From assembly GCA_947447525.1 (NCBI GenBank), contig CANFJL010000005.1, forward strand, positions 62,001 through 126,000: 64,000 bases of DNA, read 5' to 3'. Source of the DNA: Flavobacteriales bacterium (GTDB lineage Bacteria > Bacteroidota > Bacteroidia > Flavobacteriales_D > Crocinitomicaceae). Both the position numbers and the translations under genes were made by a program. Below, piece by piece: positions 7,587 to 17,398 of this stretch. The first letter of the stretch is position 1, and the number at the start of each line of letters is the position of its first letter. The notes beneath the pieces are model-generated. The model searched no databases. It saw only the letters and a list, made by a program, of their open reading frames with translations, and had not been told where the DNA came from.

Positions 7587-8939
7587 TTATTTACCTGCTA
7601 GTGCGACAAACTCATCATAAGATACAGATTTGTTGTTTAAAGTCACATTTGCTTTAAAGAAATCAGTTAATTTTTGCTCTGCTAATTGATCATAAATTCC
7701 ATTAGCTTGTTCTTTGTTTTGCAATAAACGTGCTGCTGTTTCTATCAATTCTTTATCATCTGGCGCTGGTATTCCATATTGCGCATAATTTCCTCTAAGC
7801 AATTCTTTTGTGTGCTCAATTACTTCGATTTGAGATAATTGAATATCGTTTTCTTTGAATATTTTTGTTTGAATCATTTGCCATTTCAAAGATTGCAAAT
7901 AAGCCTCAAAATCTTGTTCAATTTCATCTTCCGTTACAGGCTTTTCATTCGTCATACGAATCCATCTTTTCAAGAAAGCACTTGGGAAATCAACATTTGT
8001 TTTTTCCATGATGGTATTGAATACATTTCTTGTCAATAATTTGTCCGCATCTTTTGAAAACATTTGTTCCATATCGGTTTTCACACGATTTCTTAGGTCT
8101 TCTTCAGAATTCACTTCTCCTTCTTGAAAAAGTTTGCCAAATAATTCTGCATTCATTTCGGCCATTTCCATTCGTTTGATATCCGTTACGGTAAATTCAA
8201 ACTTACTGTTTAATTCAGCAACTGCTTCTTCACTAATGCCTAATAAGGTGGATTTATCTTTTGCATCTTTAGAAACAGATGTTGGATCTAACTCAAAAGA
8301 ATCTCCTATTTTTTTTCCTAAAAGTAATTTACTTGCACTTTTTTCTTTTAAAAATTCTAATGATATAGTGGTACTATTACTTATTCCATTTTCTTTCTTA
8401 GATCCGTCTGCCTCCAATTCATTAAATACTCCTAAGATCATATCTTTATCCTCTGCAGTTTCTACAGAAGATAATTTACCATATCGTCTTCTTAAGTCTT
8501 CTACTTGCTGATCGATTAACTTGCTATCCACTTTAATAGTAGTATAATCAAATTTACCATTCATTGCTTTCGACATATCAATAGTTGGAGACAATCCGAT
8601 TTCAAAAGTAAATTCAAAATCACTAGGTGCATTGAAATCCCCTTTTACTTCAGCATCACTTTTAGGAATTGGATTTCCCAGGATTTCAATTTTATTTTCA
8701 GTAATGAAATTGTAGACACCATCATTCGCTAATTTATTTAATTCTTCAGCCAAAACGGTTTTTCCATATTGTTTTTGAATCATTCCCATAGGAACATTTC
8801 CCGGGCGAAATCCAGGTATCTTTGCAGTTTTACGATATTTTTCTAAAGCATTCTTTACTTTGTCAGAATAGTCAGCCGCTGTAATTTTTACTTGCAGGGT
8901 TGCATTCAAAGCATCTACATTTTCTCTAGTAATAATCAT
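7587..8939 (-). CDS. tig: Trigger factor
   Basis: 450 aa. A ribosome-associated chaperone with peptidyl-prolyl isomerase fold. The ribosome-binding signature GFRPGNVP is at residues 43-50 inside the N-terminal domain. A divergent FKBP-type domain occupies about 160-245, and the helical C-terminal chaperone domain fills the rest. Length matches the family. It binds nascent chains at the exit tunnel. The gene follows tRNA-Leu, from which it is separated by a terminator, and has its own terminator behind it. Confidence 0.95.
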   Translation of the reverse strand: MIITRENVDALNATLQVKITAADYSDKVKNALEKYRKTAKIPGFRPGNVPMGMIQKQYGKTVLAEELNKLANDGVYNFITENKIEILGNPIPKSDAEVKGDFNAPSDFEFTFEIGLSPTIDMSKAMNGKFDYTTIKVDSKLIDQQVEDLRRRYGKLSSVETAEDKDMILGVFNELEADGSKKENGISNSTTISLEFLKEKSASKLLLGKKIGDSFELDPTSVSKDAKDKSTLLGISEEAVAELNSKFEFTVTDIKRMEMAEMNAELFGKLFQEGEVNSEEDLRNRVKTDMEQMFSKDADKLLTRNVFNTIMEKTNVDFPSAFLKRWIRMTNEKPVTEDEIEQDFEAYLQSLKWQMIQTKIFKENDIQLSQIEVIEHTKELLRGNYAQYGIPAPDDKELIETAARLLQNKEQANGIYDQLAEQKLTDFFKANVTLNNKSVSYDEFVALAGK

Positions 8940-8964
8940 TCTCTTAATCTTTAATTAGTGTAAA

Positions 8965-8997
8965 TAAAAAAGGCCTCGCTTTTTAAAGACGAGACCT
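8965..8997 (-). terminator. Intrinsic terminator after tRNA-Leu
   Basis: Read on the minus strand, AGGTCTCG pairs with CGAGGCCT (8 bp with one G-U pair) around an 11-nt loop and is followed by a run of T. The base that looks like a mismatch on the plus strand is a wobble pair only on the minus strand, which fixes the direction. Confidence 0.8.
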
Positions 8998-9002
8998 AAT
9001 AG

Positions 9003-9084
9003 TGCGGATGGAGGGACTCGAACCCGCATACCTCTCGGCACCAGATCCTAAGTCTGGCGTGTCTACCAATTTCACCACATCCGC
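9003..9084 (-). tRNA. tRNA-Leu (UAG)
   Basis: On the minus strand the acceptor stem GCGGATG (9084-9078) pairs with CATCCGC near 9004-9010, with discriminator A at 9003. The anticodon stem CCAGA/TCTGG encloses CTTAGGA, giving anticodon TAG. A long variable arm (GTGCCGAGAGGTAT) marks it as class II. The T-arm has GGTTCGAGTCC. Length is 82 nt and CCA is not encoded. Confidence 0.97.
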
Positions 9085-9195
9085 ATAGATTTCAAATGAA
9101 AAACGAATTATTTGTTCTTCTAAATTCAAAAGCGTTCTTTTGAATTGGGTTGCAAAGATAATGCTATTTTTAAAAAATACAAGCAACTTAGTATG

Positions 9196-9966
9196 CTATA
9201 TGTGTTTTTTTTCTTGCATAGAAGTCCTGATTTTTTTCATGAATTCAGATGCATAAACAAAATTAATGATCTCTGGATTTTCAGTGTTAATTATTGAATC
9301 ACGATCACCTTCCCACCAATTATATCCTTTATGAATGAATAATATATGATCACCTATTTCCATTACACTACTCATATCGTGGGTAATTACAATGGTGGTA
9401 ATGTTATATTCATAAGTAATATCCTTAATCAATCTATCTATTAAAATAGAAGTAATTGGATCTAATCCAGAATTTGGTTCATCACAAAACAAATATTTAG
9501 GATTCATGGCAATGGCCCTAGCAATACCAACTCTTTTTTGCATTCCTCCTGAGCATTCGGATGGAAATAATTTATTCTTACCACTTAAATTTACTCGATC
9601 TAAACAAAAATCAACACGGTCTTGCATTTCTTTTTTGGTCATTTTGGTAAACATAGTCAGTGGAAACATGACATTTTGTTCTACAGTAAGGGAGTCAAAT
9701 AAAGCAGAACCTTGAAATAACATACCAATTTCTTGACGAATTTGAGTTTTTTCAATCCGATCCATTGCGGCAAAATCTCTTCCATCAAAGAAAATTTGTC
9801 CGCTGTCAATCTCATGTAAGCCTACCATGCACTTGGCGAGAACTGATTTGCCTTGTCCAGATTGACCAATGATTAAGTTGACCCTTCCTTCCTCAAATGT
9901 GGAGGAAACATCAAACAGAACTTGATGTTCTTTAAATGATTTATTAATATTTTTTACTTCAATCAT
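9196..9966 (-). CDS. mlaF: MlaF-type ABC transporter ATP-binding protein
   Basis: 256 aa. All ABC motifs are intact: Walker A GQSGQGKS (34-41), Q-loop at MLFQGSALFDSLTV (82-95), signature SGGMQK (139-144), Walker B YLFCDEP (158-164), and the switch His195 in VITHD. The signature and the FDSLTV segment are typical of the Mla/Mkl family, which moves phospholipids between the inner and outer membranes or related lipids. It overlaps the upstream permease gene by one base, so the pair is translationally coupled. No MCE-domain (mlaD) gene is in view; it must lie elsewhere. Confidence 0.92.
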   Translation of the reverse strand: MIEVKNINKSFKEHQVLFDVSSTFEEGRVNLIIGQSGQGKSVLAKCMVGLHEIDSGQIFFDGRDFAAMDRIEKTQIRQEIGMLFQGSALFDSLTVEQNVMFPLTMFTKMTKKEMQDRVDFCLDRVNLSGKNKLFPSECSGGMQKRVGIARAIAMNPKYLFCDEPNSGLDPITSILIDRLIKDITYEYNITTIVITHDMSSVMEIGDHILFIHKGYNWWEGDRDSIINTENPEIINFVYASEFMKKIRTSMQEKKHI

Positions 9967-10706
9967 TATAATAAAATCATTTGTGTCAAAATGAAATTTG
10001 CTATTAATATACTTACCATACTTGCAACAACTGCTTTTGTAGATGATTCACCTACTTGCAAGGCACCACCTTTTGCATAATATCCATAGAAGGAAGAGAC
10101 AGAAACTATTATAAAACCAAATACGACTGTTTTGGTCAGAGCATAATATATATTTCCTACCTCAAAAAAAGCACGAATACCCAGGATATAGGTTTCTGTA
10201 CTGGTTAAATCAGACAATACTAAAGAAATATAACCACCCATAAGACTCATAAACATGGAGAAAATCACAAGAATCGGAAAGAATAATATTGCCGCAATTA
10301 TTTTTGGTAACACCAAGTGGTTCAAGGAATTCACACCCATGATTTCAAGCGCATCTATTTGTTCAGTAATACGCATGGTGCCAATTTCAGAAGCGATATT
10401 TGACCCGATTTTACCTGCTAAAATTAATGAAATAATAGTGGGAGAGAATTCTAGAATGGTACTTGATTGCGTAATGTATCCAACAGTGTAGGCTGGCAAA
10501 AGAGGACTTGACATGTTGGATGCTGTTTGTAATGCTATTACCCCTCCCATAAAAGAAGACATTAGAATTACAATTGGAATCGAATTGATACCAATTAATT
10601 GAATCTCATTGAATAACAGTCTCCAAAAAATCACCCATTTCTTTGGCTTGGTAAAAACGACCTTCATCATTAAGAAATACTTACCTATGTTTCCCAACAT
10701 TTTCAT
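9966..10706 (-). CDS. mlaE: MlaE-type ABC transporter permease
   Basis: 246 aa integral membrane protein with about five hydrophobic segments. The family core is clear: GGVIALQTA, SNIASEIGTMRITEQIDALEIMGVN (the conserved E-x-G-x-M-x-x-xEQIDAL block), and a glycine-rich C-terminal membrane region. It is the permease partner of the ATPase that follows with a one-base overlap. An internal ATG (codon 3) is an equally good start. Confidence 0.92.
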   Translation of the reverse strand: MKMLGNIGKYFLMMKVVFTKPKKWVIFWRLLFNEIQLIGINSIPIVILMSSFMGGVIALQTASNMSSPLLPAYTVGYITQSSTILEFSPTIISLILAGKIGSNIASEIGTMRITEQIDALEIMGVNSLNHLVLPKIIAAILFFPILVIFSMFMSLMGGYISLVLSDLTSTETYILGIRAFFEVGNIYYALTKTVVFGFIIVSVSSFYGYYAKGGALQVGESSTKAVVASMVSILIANFILTQMILL

Positions 10707-10782
10707 AATGCTAAATTAAGGAATATTTTCACTGCATTGTTCTATGGTACTTTTACTTTTATATTTTTACATCCTATAAACC

Positions 10783-11406
10783 ATGAATAAACGAACTGCA
10801 TATTCCGAAATTTTCAAAAAATATGTCCCCATAGAATTTGCTTCTATGCTTGCAGATTTATTGATTGGAACCAATGTTAAGTTTAAGGTGGTAAGGGGTA
10901 GGAAAACCAAATTAGGTGATTTTCGCTATGGATCAGACCTGCCGAAGCCTATTATTACTGTAAATGGAGATTTAAATCCTTATGCTTTTTTGATCACAGC
11001 ATTGCATGAATTTGCTCATTATCACACCTACATGAATTATAAAAATAGAGTTCAACCTCATGGAGAAGAATGGAAATCAGCATACAGAACATTATTGATA
11101 CCTGTTATTGATAGTAAGCATCTGCCAAAAGATATTGAAACAGCCTTAATGCGCTCCTTGACCAATACAAAAGCTTCTTCATGTGCTGACATCCATTTAA
11201 GCAGAGCGTTACACCAATATGACCTCAAGGATGAAGAACCTTTGCTATGTTTAGAACAAATATCCAAAAACACTACCTTTGTACTCAACGGAAAACATTT
11301 TGTGAAATTAAATAAGCGCAGAACTCGCTATGAATGTCAAGAAACAACTAGCGGAAAAATTTATTTAGTGCATGCATTAGCAAAAGTTACGATAATTGAA
11401 TTATGA
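10783..11406 (+). CDS. SprT-like zinc metalloprotease domain protein
   Basis: 207 aa. A zincin motif HEFAH at residues 75-79 and a downstream HGEEW segment supply the usual two His and a third ligand of SprT-like proteins (SprT/Spartan family). The C-terminal part has a beta zinc-ribbon-like layout but lacks the paired CxxC motifs, so the ribbon may not bind metal. Bacterial members are poorly characterised; protease activity is inferred from the motif only. It overlaps manC by 4 bp (ATGA), so it is part of a manC-dusB operon. Confidence 0.8.
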   Translation: MNKRTAYSEIFKKYVPIEFASMLADLLIGTNVKFKVVRGRKTKLGDFRYGSDLPKPIITVNGDLNPYAFLITALHEFAHYHTYMNYKNRVQPHGEEWKSAYRTLLIPVIDSKHLPKDIETALMRSLTNTKASSCADIHLSRALHQYDLKDEEPLLCLEQISKNTTFVLNGKHFVKLNKRRTRYECQETTSGKIYLVHALAKVTIIEL

Positions 11407-12488
11407 TGAATAATAATTATTGCCTAATAATGGCAGGGGGAGTAGGAAGCCGATTTTGGCCTAAATCTACATCAAGCTACCCCAAACAATTTTTAGATGT
11501 GCTGGGTATTGGCAAATCTCTTCTTCGCTTAAGTTTTGAGCGCATGCAGAAGATTTGTCCTGACGATCAAATTTATATTTTAACCAATGAAGATTATCTC
11601 GATTTGGTATTGCATCAGTTACCTGAACTTACTGCTTCTCAAGTAATTTGTGAACCCTTGCGTAAAAATACAGCGCCTTGTATCGCATATGCTTCTTCTA
11701 AAATTTATGCAAAAAATAAAGAAGCTGTATTAATTATAGCACCATCAGATCATTTAATAATTGATACCAACCGTTTTTGTGAGTTGATTAATACTGCTGT
11801 TGATACTGCTGTTCATCAAGATCAATTAGTTACCCTTGGTATTCATCCGACAAGACCTGACATTGGATATGGTTATATAGAATTTGATAAAGAGGCTAAT
11901 AAAAATCCAGGCAGTGTAAATAAGGTTTTGCAATTTAGAGAAAAACCTAATCTTGAAAAGGCTCAGGAGTTTGTTTCAGCAGGTAATTATTATTGGAATG
12001 CTGGAATATTTGTTTGGAAGGCTTCAACTATTATTAATGCATTTAAAATATTTCAAACTCAATTATTTGATCTTTTTTGCGCGAATGAACAAATGTATAA
12101 TGGCAATGACGAAAAAGGTTTTGTATTAACTGCATTTCAAAAATGTGAAGATATTTCTATTGACTTTGCTATCATGGAACATGCTAAAAATGTTTCTGTT
12201 GTTCTGGCTGATTTCGATTGGAGTGATTTAGGAACCTGGGGAAGTCTGACAGATCATTTAGATAAAGACTCAAATAACAATGCTGTAGTGGGATCAAAAG
12301 TATTGATGTATAATTCTAAAGATTGTTTGGTGCATGTCCCGTCAGAAAAACTAGTAGTTTTAGATGGTTTAGAAAGTATGATTGTTGTTGAATCCGACAA
12401 TATTCTGCTAGTCTTGAAGAAAGAAAATGAGCAAGAATTAAAAAAATACCTCAAGGATGTTTACGCTCAATTTCCAAATTTGGGCTAA
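11403..12488 (+). CDS. manC: Mannose-1-phosphate guanylyltransferase
   Basis: 361 aa, cytoplasmic. The nucleotidyltransferase start LIMAGGVGSRFWP (8-20) and PKQF (27-30), plus APSDH near residue 115 and FREKPN near 180, are diagnostic. It makes GDP-mannose from mannose-1-phosphate and GTP for surface polysaccharides and glycoproteins. It is the short form without the C-terminal isomerase domain of the bifunctional enzyme. It overlaps the upstream sprT-like gene (ATGA) and dusB downstream (TAATG). Two adjacent ATG codons are possible starts. Confidence 0.95.
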   Translation: MMNNNYCLIMAGGVGSRFWPKSTSSYPKQFLDVLGIGKSLLRLSFERMQKICPDDQIYILTNEDYLDLVLHQLPELTASQVICEPLRKNTAPCIAYASSKIYAKNKEAVLIIAPSDHLIIDTNRFCELINTAVDTAVHQDQLVTLGIHPTRPDIGYGYIEFDKEANKNPGSVNKVLQFREKPNLEKAQEFVSAGNYYWNAGIFVWKASTIINAFKIFQTQLFDLFCANEQMYNGNDEKGFVLTAFQKCEDISIDFAIMEHAKNVSVVLADFDWSDLGTWGSLTDHLDKDSNNNAVVGSKVLMYNSKDCLVHVPSEKLVVLDGLESMIVVESDNILLVLKKENEQELKKYLKDVYAQFPNLG

Positions 12489-13492
12489 TGGTAAAAATTA
12501 GAAATATTGAATTAGGTGAATTCCCCTTATTGCTAGCTCCTATGGAGGATGTAAGTGACCCACCTTTTAGAGCTTTGTGTAAAAAACATGGTGCTGATCT
12601 CATGTATACTGAATTTATATCATCTGAAGGATTAATCAGAGATGCTGCAAAGAGTGTTCAGAAAATGGATATTTATGCTTACGAACGTCCCGTTGGCATT
12701 CAGATTTTCGGATATGATATTGATAGTATGCGAGAAGCAACTAAGATTATTGAAAAAACCAATCCAGACATTATTGATATTAATTTCGGTTGTCCCGTTA
12801 AGAAAGTTACTTGTAAAGGTGCCGGAGCTGGAATGTTGCAAGATATTCCGAAGCTTATTCGCATGACAGATGAAATTGTAAAAGCTACCAATATTCCCGT
12901 AACAGTAAAAACACGTTTGGGCTGGGATGACAAGACAAAATTTGTAGTGAGTACGGCTGAAAAATTACAAGATGTTGGTGTCGAAGCGATTTCAATTCAT
13001 GGTCGTACTCGAGTTCAATTGTATAAAGGTGATGCAGATTGGACCCTGATTGGTGAGGTAAAAAATAATCCAAGGATGCACATTCCAATTTTTGGAAATG
13101 GAGATATTGATTCTCCTGAAAAGGCACTTTTATATAAAAATCGTTATGGGGTTGATGGAATCATGATCGGTCGAGCAAGTATTGGGAATCCTTGGTTTTT
13201 TAATGAAGTGAAGCACTTTATGGCAACAGGAAATCATCTTGCTGCGCCAAGTATTAAAGATAGGGTGGAAGCTACCTTAGATCATCTTATGATGAGTGTA
13301 GAGTGGAAAGGAATAAATTTAGCTTTGGCTGAAATGAAAAGACATTACACAAATTATTTTAAAGGTATAGCTCATTTTAAGGAGTTCAGAACCAAATTGG
13401 TCACTTCGAATGATCTCCAAGAAATAACCGAATTGCTGCACTGGATCAAAGATAATGAAGCACAATTTCAATTGGTAATTCCTATCGATTAG
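12488..13492 (+). CDS. dusB: tRNA-dihydrouridine synthase
   Basis: 334 aa FMN-dependent TIM-barrel enzyme that reduces uridine to dihydrouridine in the tRNA D-loop. Motifs: LLLAPMEDVSDPPFR at the N-terminus, DINFGCPVKKVTCKGAGAGML with the catalytic Cys near residue 114, HGRTR, GNGDI and IGRASIGNPW. The Dus family is certain; the DusB (NifR3) subgroup is my best reading. Its stop overlaps the convergent hypothetical gene by 4 bp. Confidence 0.93.
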   Translation: MVKIRNIELGEFPLLLAPMEDVSDPPFRALCKKHGADLMYTEFISSEGLIRDAAKSVQKMDIYAYERPVGIQIFGYDIDSMREATKIIEKTNPDIIDINFGCPVKKVTCKGAGAGMLQDIPKLIRMTDEIVKATNIPVTVKTRLGWDDKTKFVVSTAEKLQDVGVEAISIHGRTRVQLYKGDADWTLIGEVKNNPRMHIPIFGNGDIDSPEKALLYKNRYGVDGIMIGRASIGNPWFFNEVKHFMATGNHLAAPSIKDRVEATLDHLMMSVEWKGINLALAEMKRHYTNYFKGIAHFKEFRTKLVTSNDLQEITELLHWIKDNEAQFQLVIPID

Positions 13493-14826
13493 GAACTTCT
13501 CTTTATCTTAAGTTTCTTGTATAATTTTTGAGCTGGGAAACGAACTGTTCCAAAAATCTCCTTTCTATTAATAGAGTCTAAATGGAATAGGTAAGAAGTA
13601 CCTTGAAATTTCCAATTTAATTTATTGTCCAAAGAAGGAATCATTTTAGGGGCTTGCTGACCAGAATAAAATTGATAATACCCATCTTTTTTTTCCATTT
13701 TTAATAATGGAGAGAACAAAAATCGATACCCTCCTTCATCTTTTCGTAACAATCCTTTTTTAAACAATTGATTGAAAAATATTTCTCCTTTTTCATTGGT
13801 GTTAAATAATACGGAATATCCTGGAACAATTACATCTTGATATTTCACTACCTCAGTAACATTAAAATCTTCATCCAATTCAGATACGATGATGCGTTCT
13901 TTTGCCGTTTGTTTTCCCCCCTCAAAAAAGGATAAATCGCCCTCCCAAGAATCAAAAAATGCTTGCGTTGGAAAACTTATTTTTTTACCCAATTTTATTA
14001 GAAGACTTTTCAGTGGATCACTTGTGGAATTTTTAAATTTAGCAACATTCATATGAATATTAATAGATCTATCTGCTTTCTCAGCTTCTTCAAATCCCAA
14101 TCCATTCGTATTAGGTTTGAAATTAAAACCTTTATTTTTCCTTAAATAATATTTCATTTCGAGATTCAACGAATCGCTGTCATGAGCCAGCATTATATAG
14201 TCTAACCCTGCTTTCTTTATTTCAGACCATTCTGAATAGATGACTAAATGTTCTTTTTTAAATATTTTTTTCGATAAATATGATTTCCAAAGAGGACTTA
14301 CATTTAAAAATTTGGCTTCACTAACACGTCTTTCTATTTTTCTAAATGAATCTCCTTTATAGAGTAATAAATATTGATGGCCGAAGTGAATATAAAGCTT
14401 GATTTCTGGTAAATAATATGCAATATGATGCTTAGTTGAAGAATCTGATAAAATAGCTTTTTTTCTAATTTTATCAATAGCTTGTCTCGTCTTGCTGCTG
14501 TCGCTCAAAGAAATCATTGCACCGATATCTCCATTGGTATTGCCGAACAAATAAACAGGTTTTTGTAGGTCAAGACCATAAATTTTCCCTTGGCCTAAAA
14601 TAAATTCCGCAGATCCTAGATCTCTAAAAGGGATTTTAAAATGATAAAGCATTCCACTGGTTTCCTTTGCCAAATTAAGAAGGTCTGTTTGCCCTATAAA
14701 TTCAGCATTAGGCAGCCGATCAATCATTCTAGCAGGTGTTTTTTTTGCGAAAAAATAGGGCATGAAAAATAAAAACCCTGCTAATGTTAGCGCTAAAACA
14801 ATGATTACAATAGATTTCTTATACAT
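13489..14826 (-). CDS. Membrane-anchored hypothetical protein
   Basis: 445 aa. One N-terminal transmembrane segment (about 4-27, SIVIIVLALTLAGFLFFMPYFF) is followed by a large extracytoplasmic region. It has the same general layout as its upstream neighbour (a domain opening with a phrase like RLPNAEFIGQTDLLNL against IPKEAVTVFSLNNISLL), so the two may be distant relatives of the DUF4836 type; this is inference. The C-terminus is very basic (KKLKIKRSS). It starts 4 bp after the stop of that neighbour and ends overlapping dusB. Function unknown. Confidence 0.75.
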   Translation of the reverse strand: MYKKSIVIIVLALTLAGFLFFMPYFFAKKTPARMIDRLPNAEFIGQTDLLNLAKETSGMLYHFKIPFRDLGSAEFILGQGKIYGLDLQKPVYLFGNTNGDIGAMISLSDSSKTRQAIDKIRKKAILSDSSTKHHIAYYLPEIKLYIHFGHQYLLLYKGDSFRKIERRVSEAKFLNVSPLWKSYLSKKIFKKEHLVIYSEWSEIKKAGLDYIMLAHDSDSLNLEMKYYLRKNKGFNFKPNTNGLGFEEAEKADRSINIHMNVAKFKNSTSDPLKSLLIKLGKKISFPTQAFFDSWEGDLSFFEGGKQTAKERIIVSELDEDFNVTEVVKYQDVIVPGYSVLFNTNEKGEIFFNQLFKKGLLRKDEGGYRFLFSPLLKMEKKDGYYQFYSGQQAPKMIPSLDNKLNWKFQGTSYLFHLDSINRKEIFGTVRFPAQKLYKKLKIKRSS

Positions 14827-14830
14827 TTAT

Positions 14831-16675
14831 CTACTTTGAGAAAATATACATTGTATTGATTAAATCTAACATATGTTTTCCTGATTTGTCTTCTCCAAGA
14901 AATGAGTATGTCAATAGGAAATTGGTATTGTTCTTCGATGTTTTGGTTGATTTTAAATACATTTTTCCTGATTTTCCTTTCAAAGCGTTGACCATATCTG
15001 ATTGTCTTTGATTTAAAAGGTCGTTAGGAAAACGATTTAAGGTGCCTGAAATATCCACGAATCCATTCATGAATCCATCATGTTTTAATGATCTAGCCGT
15101 CTTTTTTGATAAAGCATTTTTTCCATAGCCATCTGCGTGGTTTAACGCTAAATCTTCATCATTGGTTAGAATGAATAATCCATTTCTATTGATCATAAAT
15201 AATGGAGCAGCATCTAAGATAGCATTGTTAAATTTCCAATAATTTTCATGTTGTTCAAACATACTGGTAAGTTTACTAAGGTGTTTTAATACTAATTCTG
15301 GAATGTCTATGCGGTCAATGGAGAAACCTAAAGTGAAAATTGGCATATCTTCCGTTGCTTCTGTCTCTTTTTCACCATATTCGAATGTTTCTTCATCGTA
15401 GTAGTACTCTATTTTTTTAGTTTTAATTTTCTTAACGCCATTAAAAGTACCAAACATACTTCCCTTGTAAGTCCCAAATAATGCATCTTTATTGATGAAT
15501 TCATTTAATAATTCAATCGTTAAAACATTCATGGCAATATCAGAATTTTTTTCTGAAGAAAGAATAGGCATAACAACTTCATATGCCTTTTCATAAGCCT
15601 GTCTCATGTTTACATTGTAAGTGAAAAAGGCAGAGTTGTCTTTATTAATATAAGGAATAATATTTTTGTCGAATTTTGAATCGTTCATTTCTTCATAGAT
15701 AGACCCTAATCTTTCACCGTATCTTGCTTCTACTGCAAATTCAATAGTATTGTCTTTCAGAGACCAGTCTCCAAGAATCACATTTCCTGTATATAATTCT
15801 CTAATGTCTTGGTATAGACTAGGCAAGACCGTTTGAAAATACCAAAGACCTTTAGCTTGCTCAAAATTCCTTGAATTATCAAGGTAGAAAGTTCCCTCAG
15901 AAGTATGCGACATTTGTTCTGTGAATCGGTTGTCTTCAGTTGTTAGATTAAGGTGCTTAATAAATAAATCATCTAAAATTCCTTCCAACAACCTATTTTG
16001 TAAAGTGATTTGAACACTATCTCTCAGTTCGTAATAATTTTTTTCGTTGGGATCATCAGCGGCTTCAGGAAAAACTTCAGATTTTTGAATCGTTGAGTCT
16101 TCTTCTAAATAAATATCTTCTGTCAATATTCCTTCATCATAATAAAAATCATCTCCATATGGATTTCCATTTCCTCTTGCATACCAAATAGAGTCAGTTT
16201 GCTCGTCTATCAATTCCATTGATGGCTCTACTCGAATTAAAATTGCAGATTTTTCATGAAGGATTAAGTTGTTAAAGAACGATCCGTAAATACTCACATC
16301 CTTATATTTACTCTGCAATTGTTCAAAATCATCAAACACTTCAAATAGTTGTTTTTGATCGGAAACACCAAGGGTAAATCCGGAGATTTCATAGTCACTA
16401 CTTTTACCATAAAACACATTTAATCTCTGCCCGAAATCAATACCAGCATCTTTTAAAGATTTACCATTGGTAGAGCCATCAAATAATTCTTGGTGCACTT
16501 CTTCCATGAAATCATAAGTAATTAACTCATCCATTGAAATCTTTTGCAAGAGTGAAATGTTATTCAAACTAAATACCGTAACTGCTTCTTTTGGAATTAG
16601 AGATTCTGATCGTTGCGCTAATAGATTAGTGCTAATACTTAAGAAAAGAAGTGGTAAAAGGACAACTTGCTTCAT
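14831..16675 (-). CDS. Secreted DUF4836-like protein
   Basis: 614 aa from the start chosen here. I chose the ATG at 16675 because it opens with a clean signal peptide (MKQVVLLPLLFLSISTNLLAQ) and begins 7 bp after the upstream stop; a start at 16723 would overlap that gene and add 16 residues. The opening PKEAVTVFSLNNISLLQK resembles the DUF4836 family of Bacteroidota secreted proteins, which is a tentative match. An acidic stretch is rich in Asp/Glu/Tyr (about 180-215). No lipobox, catalytic motif or sorting domain is seen. It is the middle gene of a three-gene operon. Confidence 0.75.
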   Translation of the reverse strand: MKQVVLLPLLFLSISTNLLAQRSESLIPKEAVTVFSLNNISLLQKISMDELITYDFMEEVHQELFDGSTNGKSLKDAGIDFGQRLNVFYGKSSDYEISGFTLGVSDQKQLFEVFDDFEQLQSKYKDVSIYGSFFNNLILHEKSAILIRVEPSMELIDEQTDSIWYARGNGNPYGDDFYYDEGILTEDIYLEEDSTIQKSEVFPEAADDPNEKNYYELRDSVQITLQNRLLEGILDDLFIKHLNLTTEDNRFTEQMSHTSEGTFYLDNSRNFEQAKGLWYFQTVLPSLYQDIRELYTGNVILGDWSLKDNTIEFAVEARYGERLGSIYEEMNDSKFDKNIIPYINKDNSAFFTYNVNMRQAYEKAYEVVMPILSSEKNSDIAMNVLTIELLNEFINKDALFGTYKGSMFGTFNGVKKIKTKKIEYYYDEETFEYGEKETEATEDMPIFTLGFSIDRIDIPELVLKHLSKLTSMFEQHENYWKFNNAILDAAPLFMINRNGLFILTNDEDLALNHADGYGKNALSKKTARSLKHDGFMNGFVDISGTLNRFPNDLLNQRQSDMVNALKGKSGKMYLKSTKTSKNNTNFLLTYSFLGEDKSGKHMLDLINTMYIFSK

Positions 16676-16682
16676 AGTGATA

Positions 16683-17363
16683 TTATTTATTTTTAAATGG
16701 AATAAGCGTAATGCTATTTTCAATCAATTTATTGTTATTTCTTAAATCAAATGTATTAACCTTCAGCATGCAAGCTAATTTGCTAGGATTTAATTTTGCA
16801 TTTCCATTATCTGTCCGTTCAATACTTCTGTCAAATCTACTAATGGAAGTGTAGGTTCCTGTTTTCAGTAAATCTACATCACTACTTGTCATTTCATTAC
16901 TTCTCTTAAATGCAGTTAATGGAACACTACGCTTTAATGTTTTTCCATCCCACTCAATCCAACTTTCATTGAGCTCATTACTGCTTTTTTCTTTGCTTAC
17001 AGCTATTATTGAATTTTTTATTCCTTGCTCTAATTGGCTAACAGATTTAAAATCGACAAAAAGTTTTAAAATTAAATTGGCTTCATCAAATTCTGACCTT
17101 ACATTGCTCAATCCATTCTGACCTTTTAAAGCTGTAGTAAAAGCAGTTATCTTGTTTTTAATTTCACCCATCGATGGAACTTTTTTCCCATCTAAAGAAT
17201 CGAGTGCTAAAATTGAATTTACTTTTATACGGCTTGAGCTTAGATTAATAGAGTATTTGAATGTCCCAGTGCCATCATTGTGAATAGTAATATCATCTAT
17301 CAGTTCTATACAGGAACTTAAGAGTGAGATAATTACAATAGGAAAAATTAATTTGCGCAACAT
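16683..17363 (-). CDS. Hypothetical lipoprotein
   Basis: 226 aa. Lipoprotein signal with lipobox LLSSC (Cys17). The body opens with DDITIHNDGTGTFKYSINLS, a short beta-hairpin-like region seen in several Bacteroidota lipoproteins of unknown role, and continues as a mixed alpha/beta domain. It is the first gene of the operon with the two DUF4836-like genes. The spacing to the next start is 7 bp. I do not recognise a specific family. Confidence 0.75.
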   Translation of the reverse strand: MLRKLIFPIVIISLLSSCIELIDDITIHNDGTGTFKYSINLSSSRIKVNSILALDSLDGKKVPSMGEIKNKITAFTTALKGQNGLSNVRSEFDEANLILKLFVDFKSVSQLEQGIKNSIIAVSKEKSSNELNESWIEWDGKTLKRSVPLTAFKRSNEMTSSDVDLLKTGTYTSISRFDRSIERTDNGNAKLNPSKLACMLKVNTFDLRNNNKLIENSITLIPFKNK

Positions 17364-17398
17364 AGATTAATTGTTAGACAAAAATAATACCCAAATGG

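Noticed and set aside
8983-9186. Small ORF across tRNA-Leu
   Set aside because: It is a translation of the tRNA gene and its terminator.
11058-11288. Antisense ORF within the sprT-like gene
   Set aside because: Shadow frame; the sense frame has HEFAH and a 4-bp coupling with manC.
16676-16723. Upstream start for the DUF4836-like protein
   Set aside because: It would overlap the lipoprotein gene by 41 bp and puts 16 polar residues before a good signal peptide.
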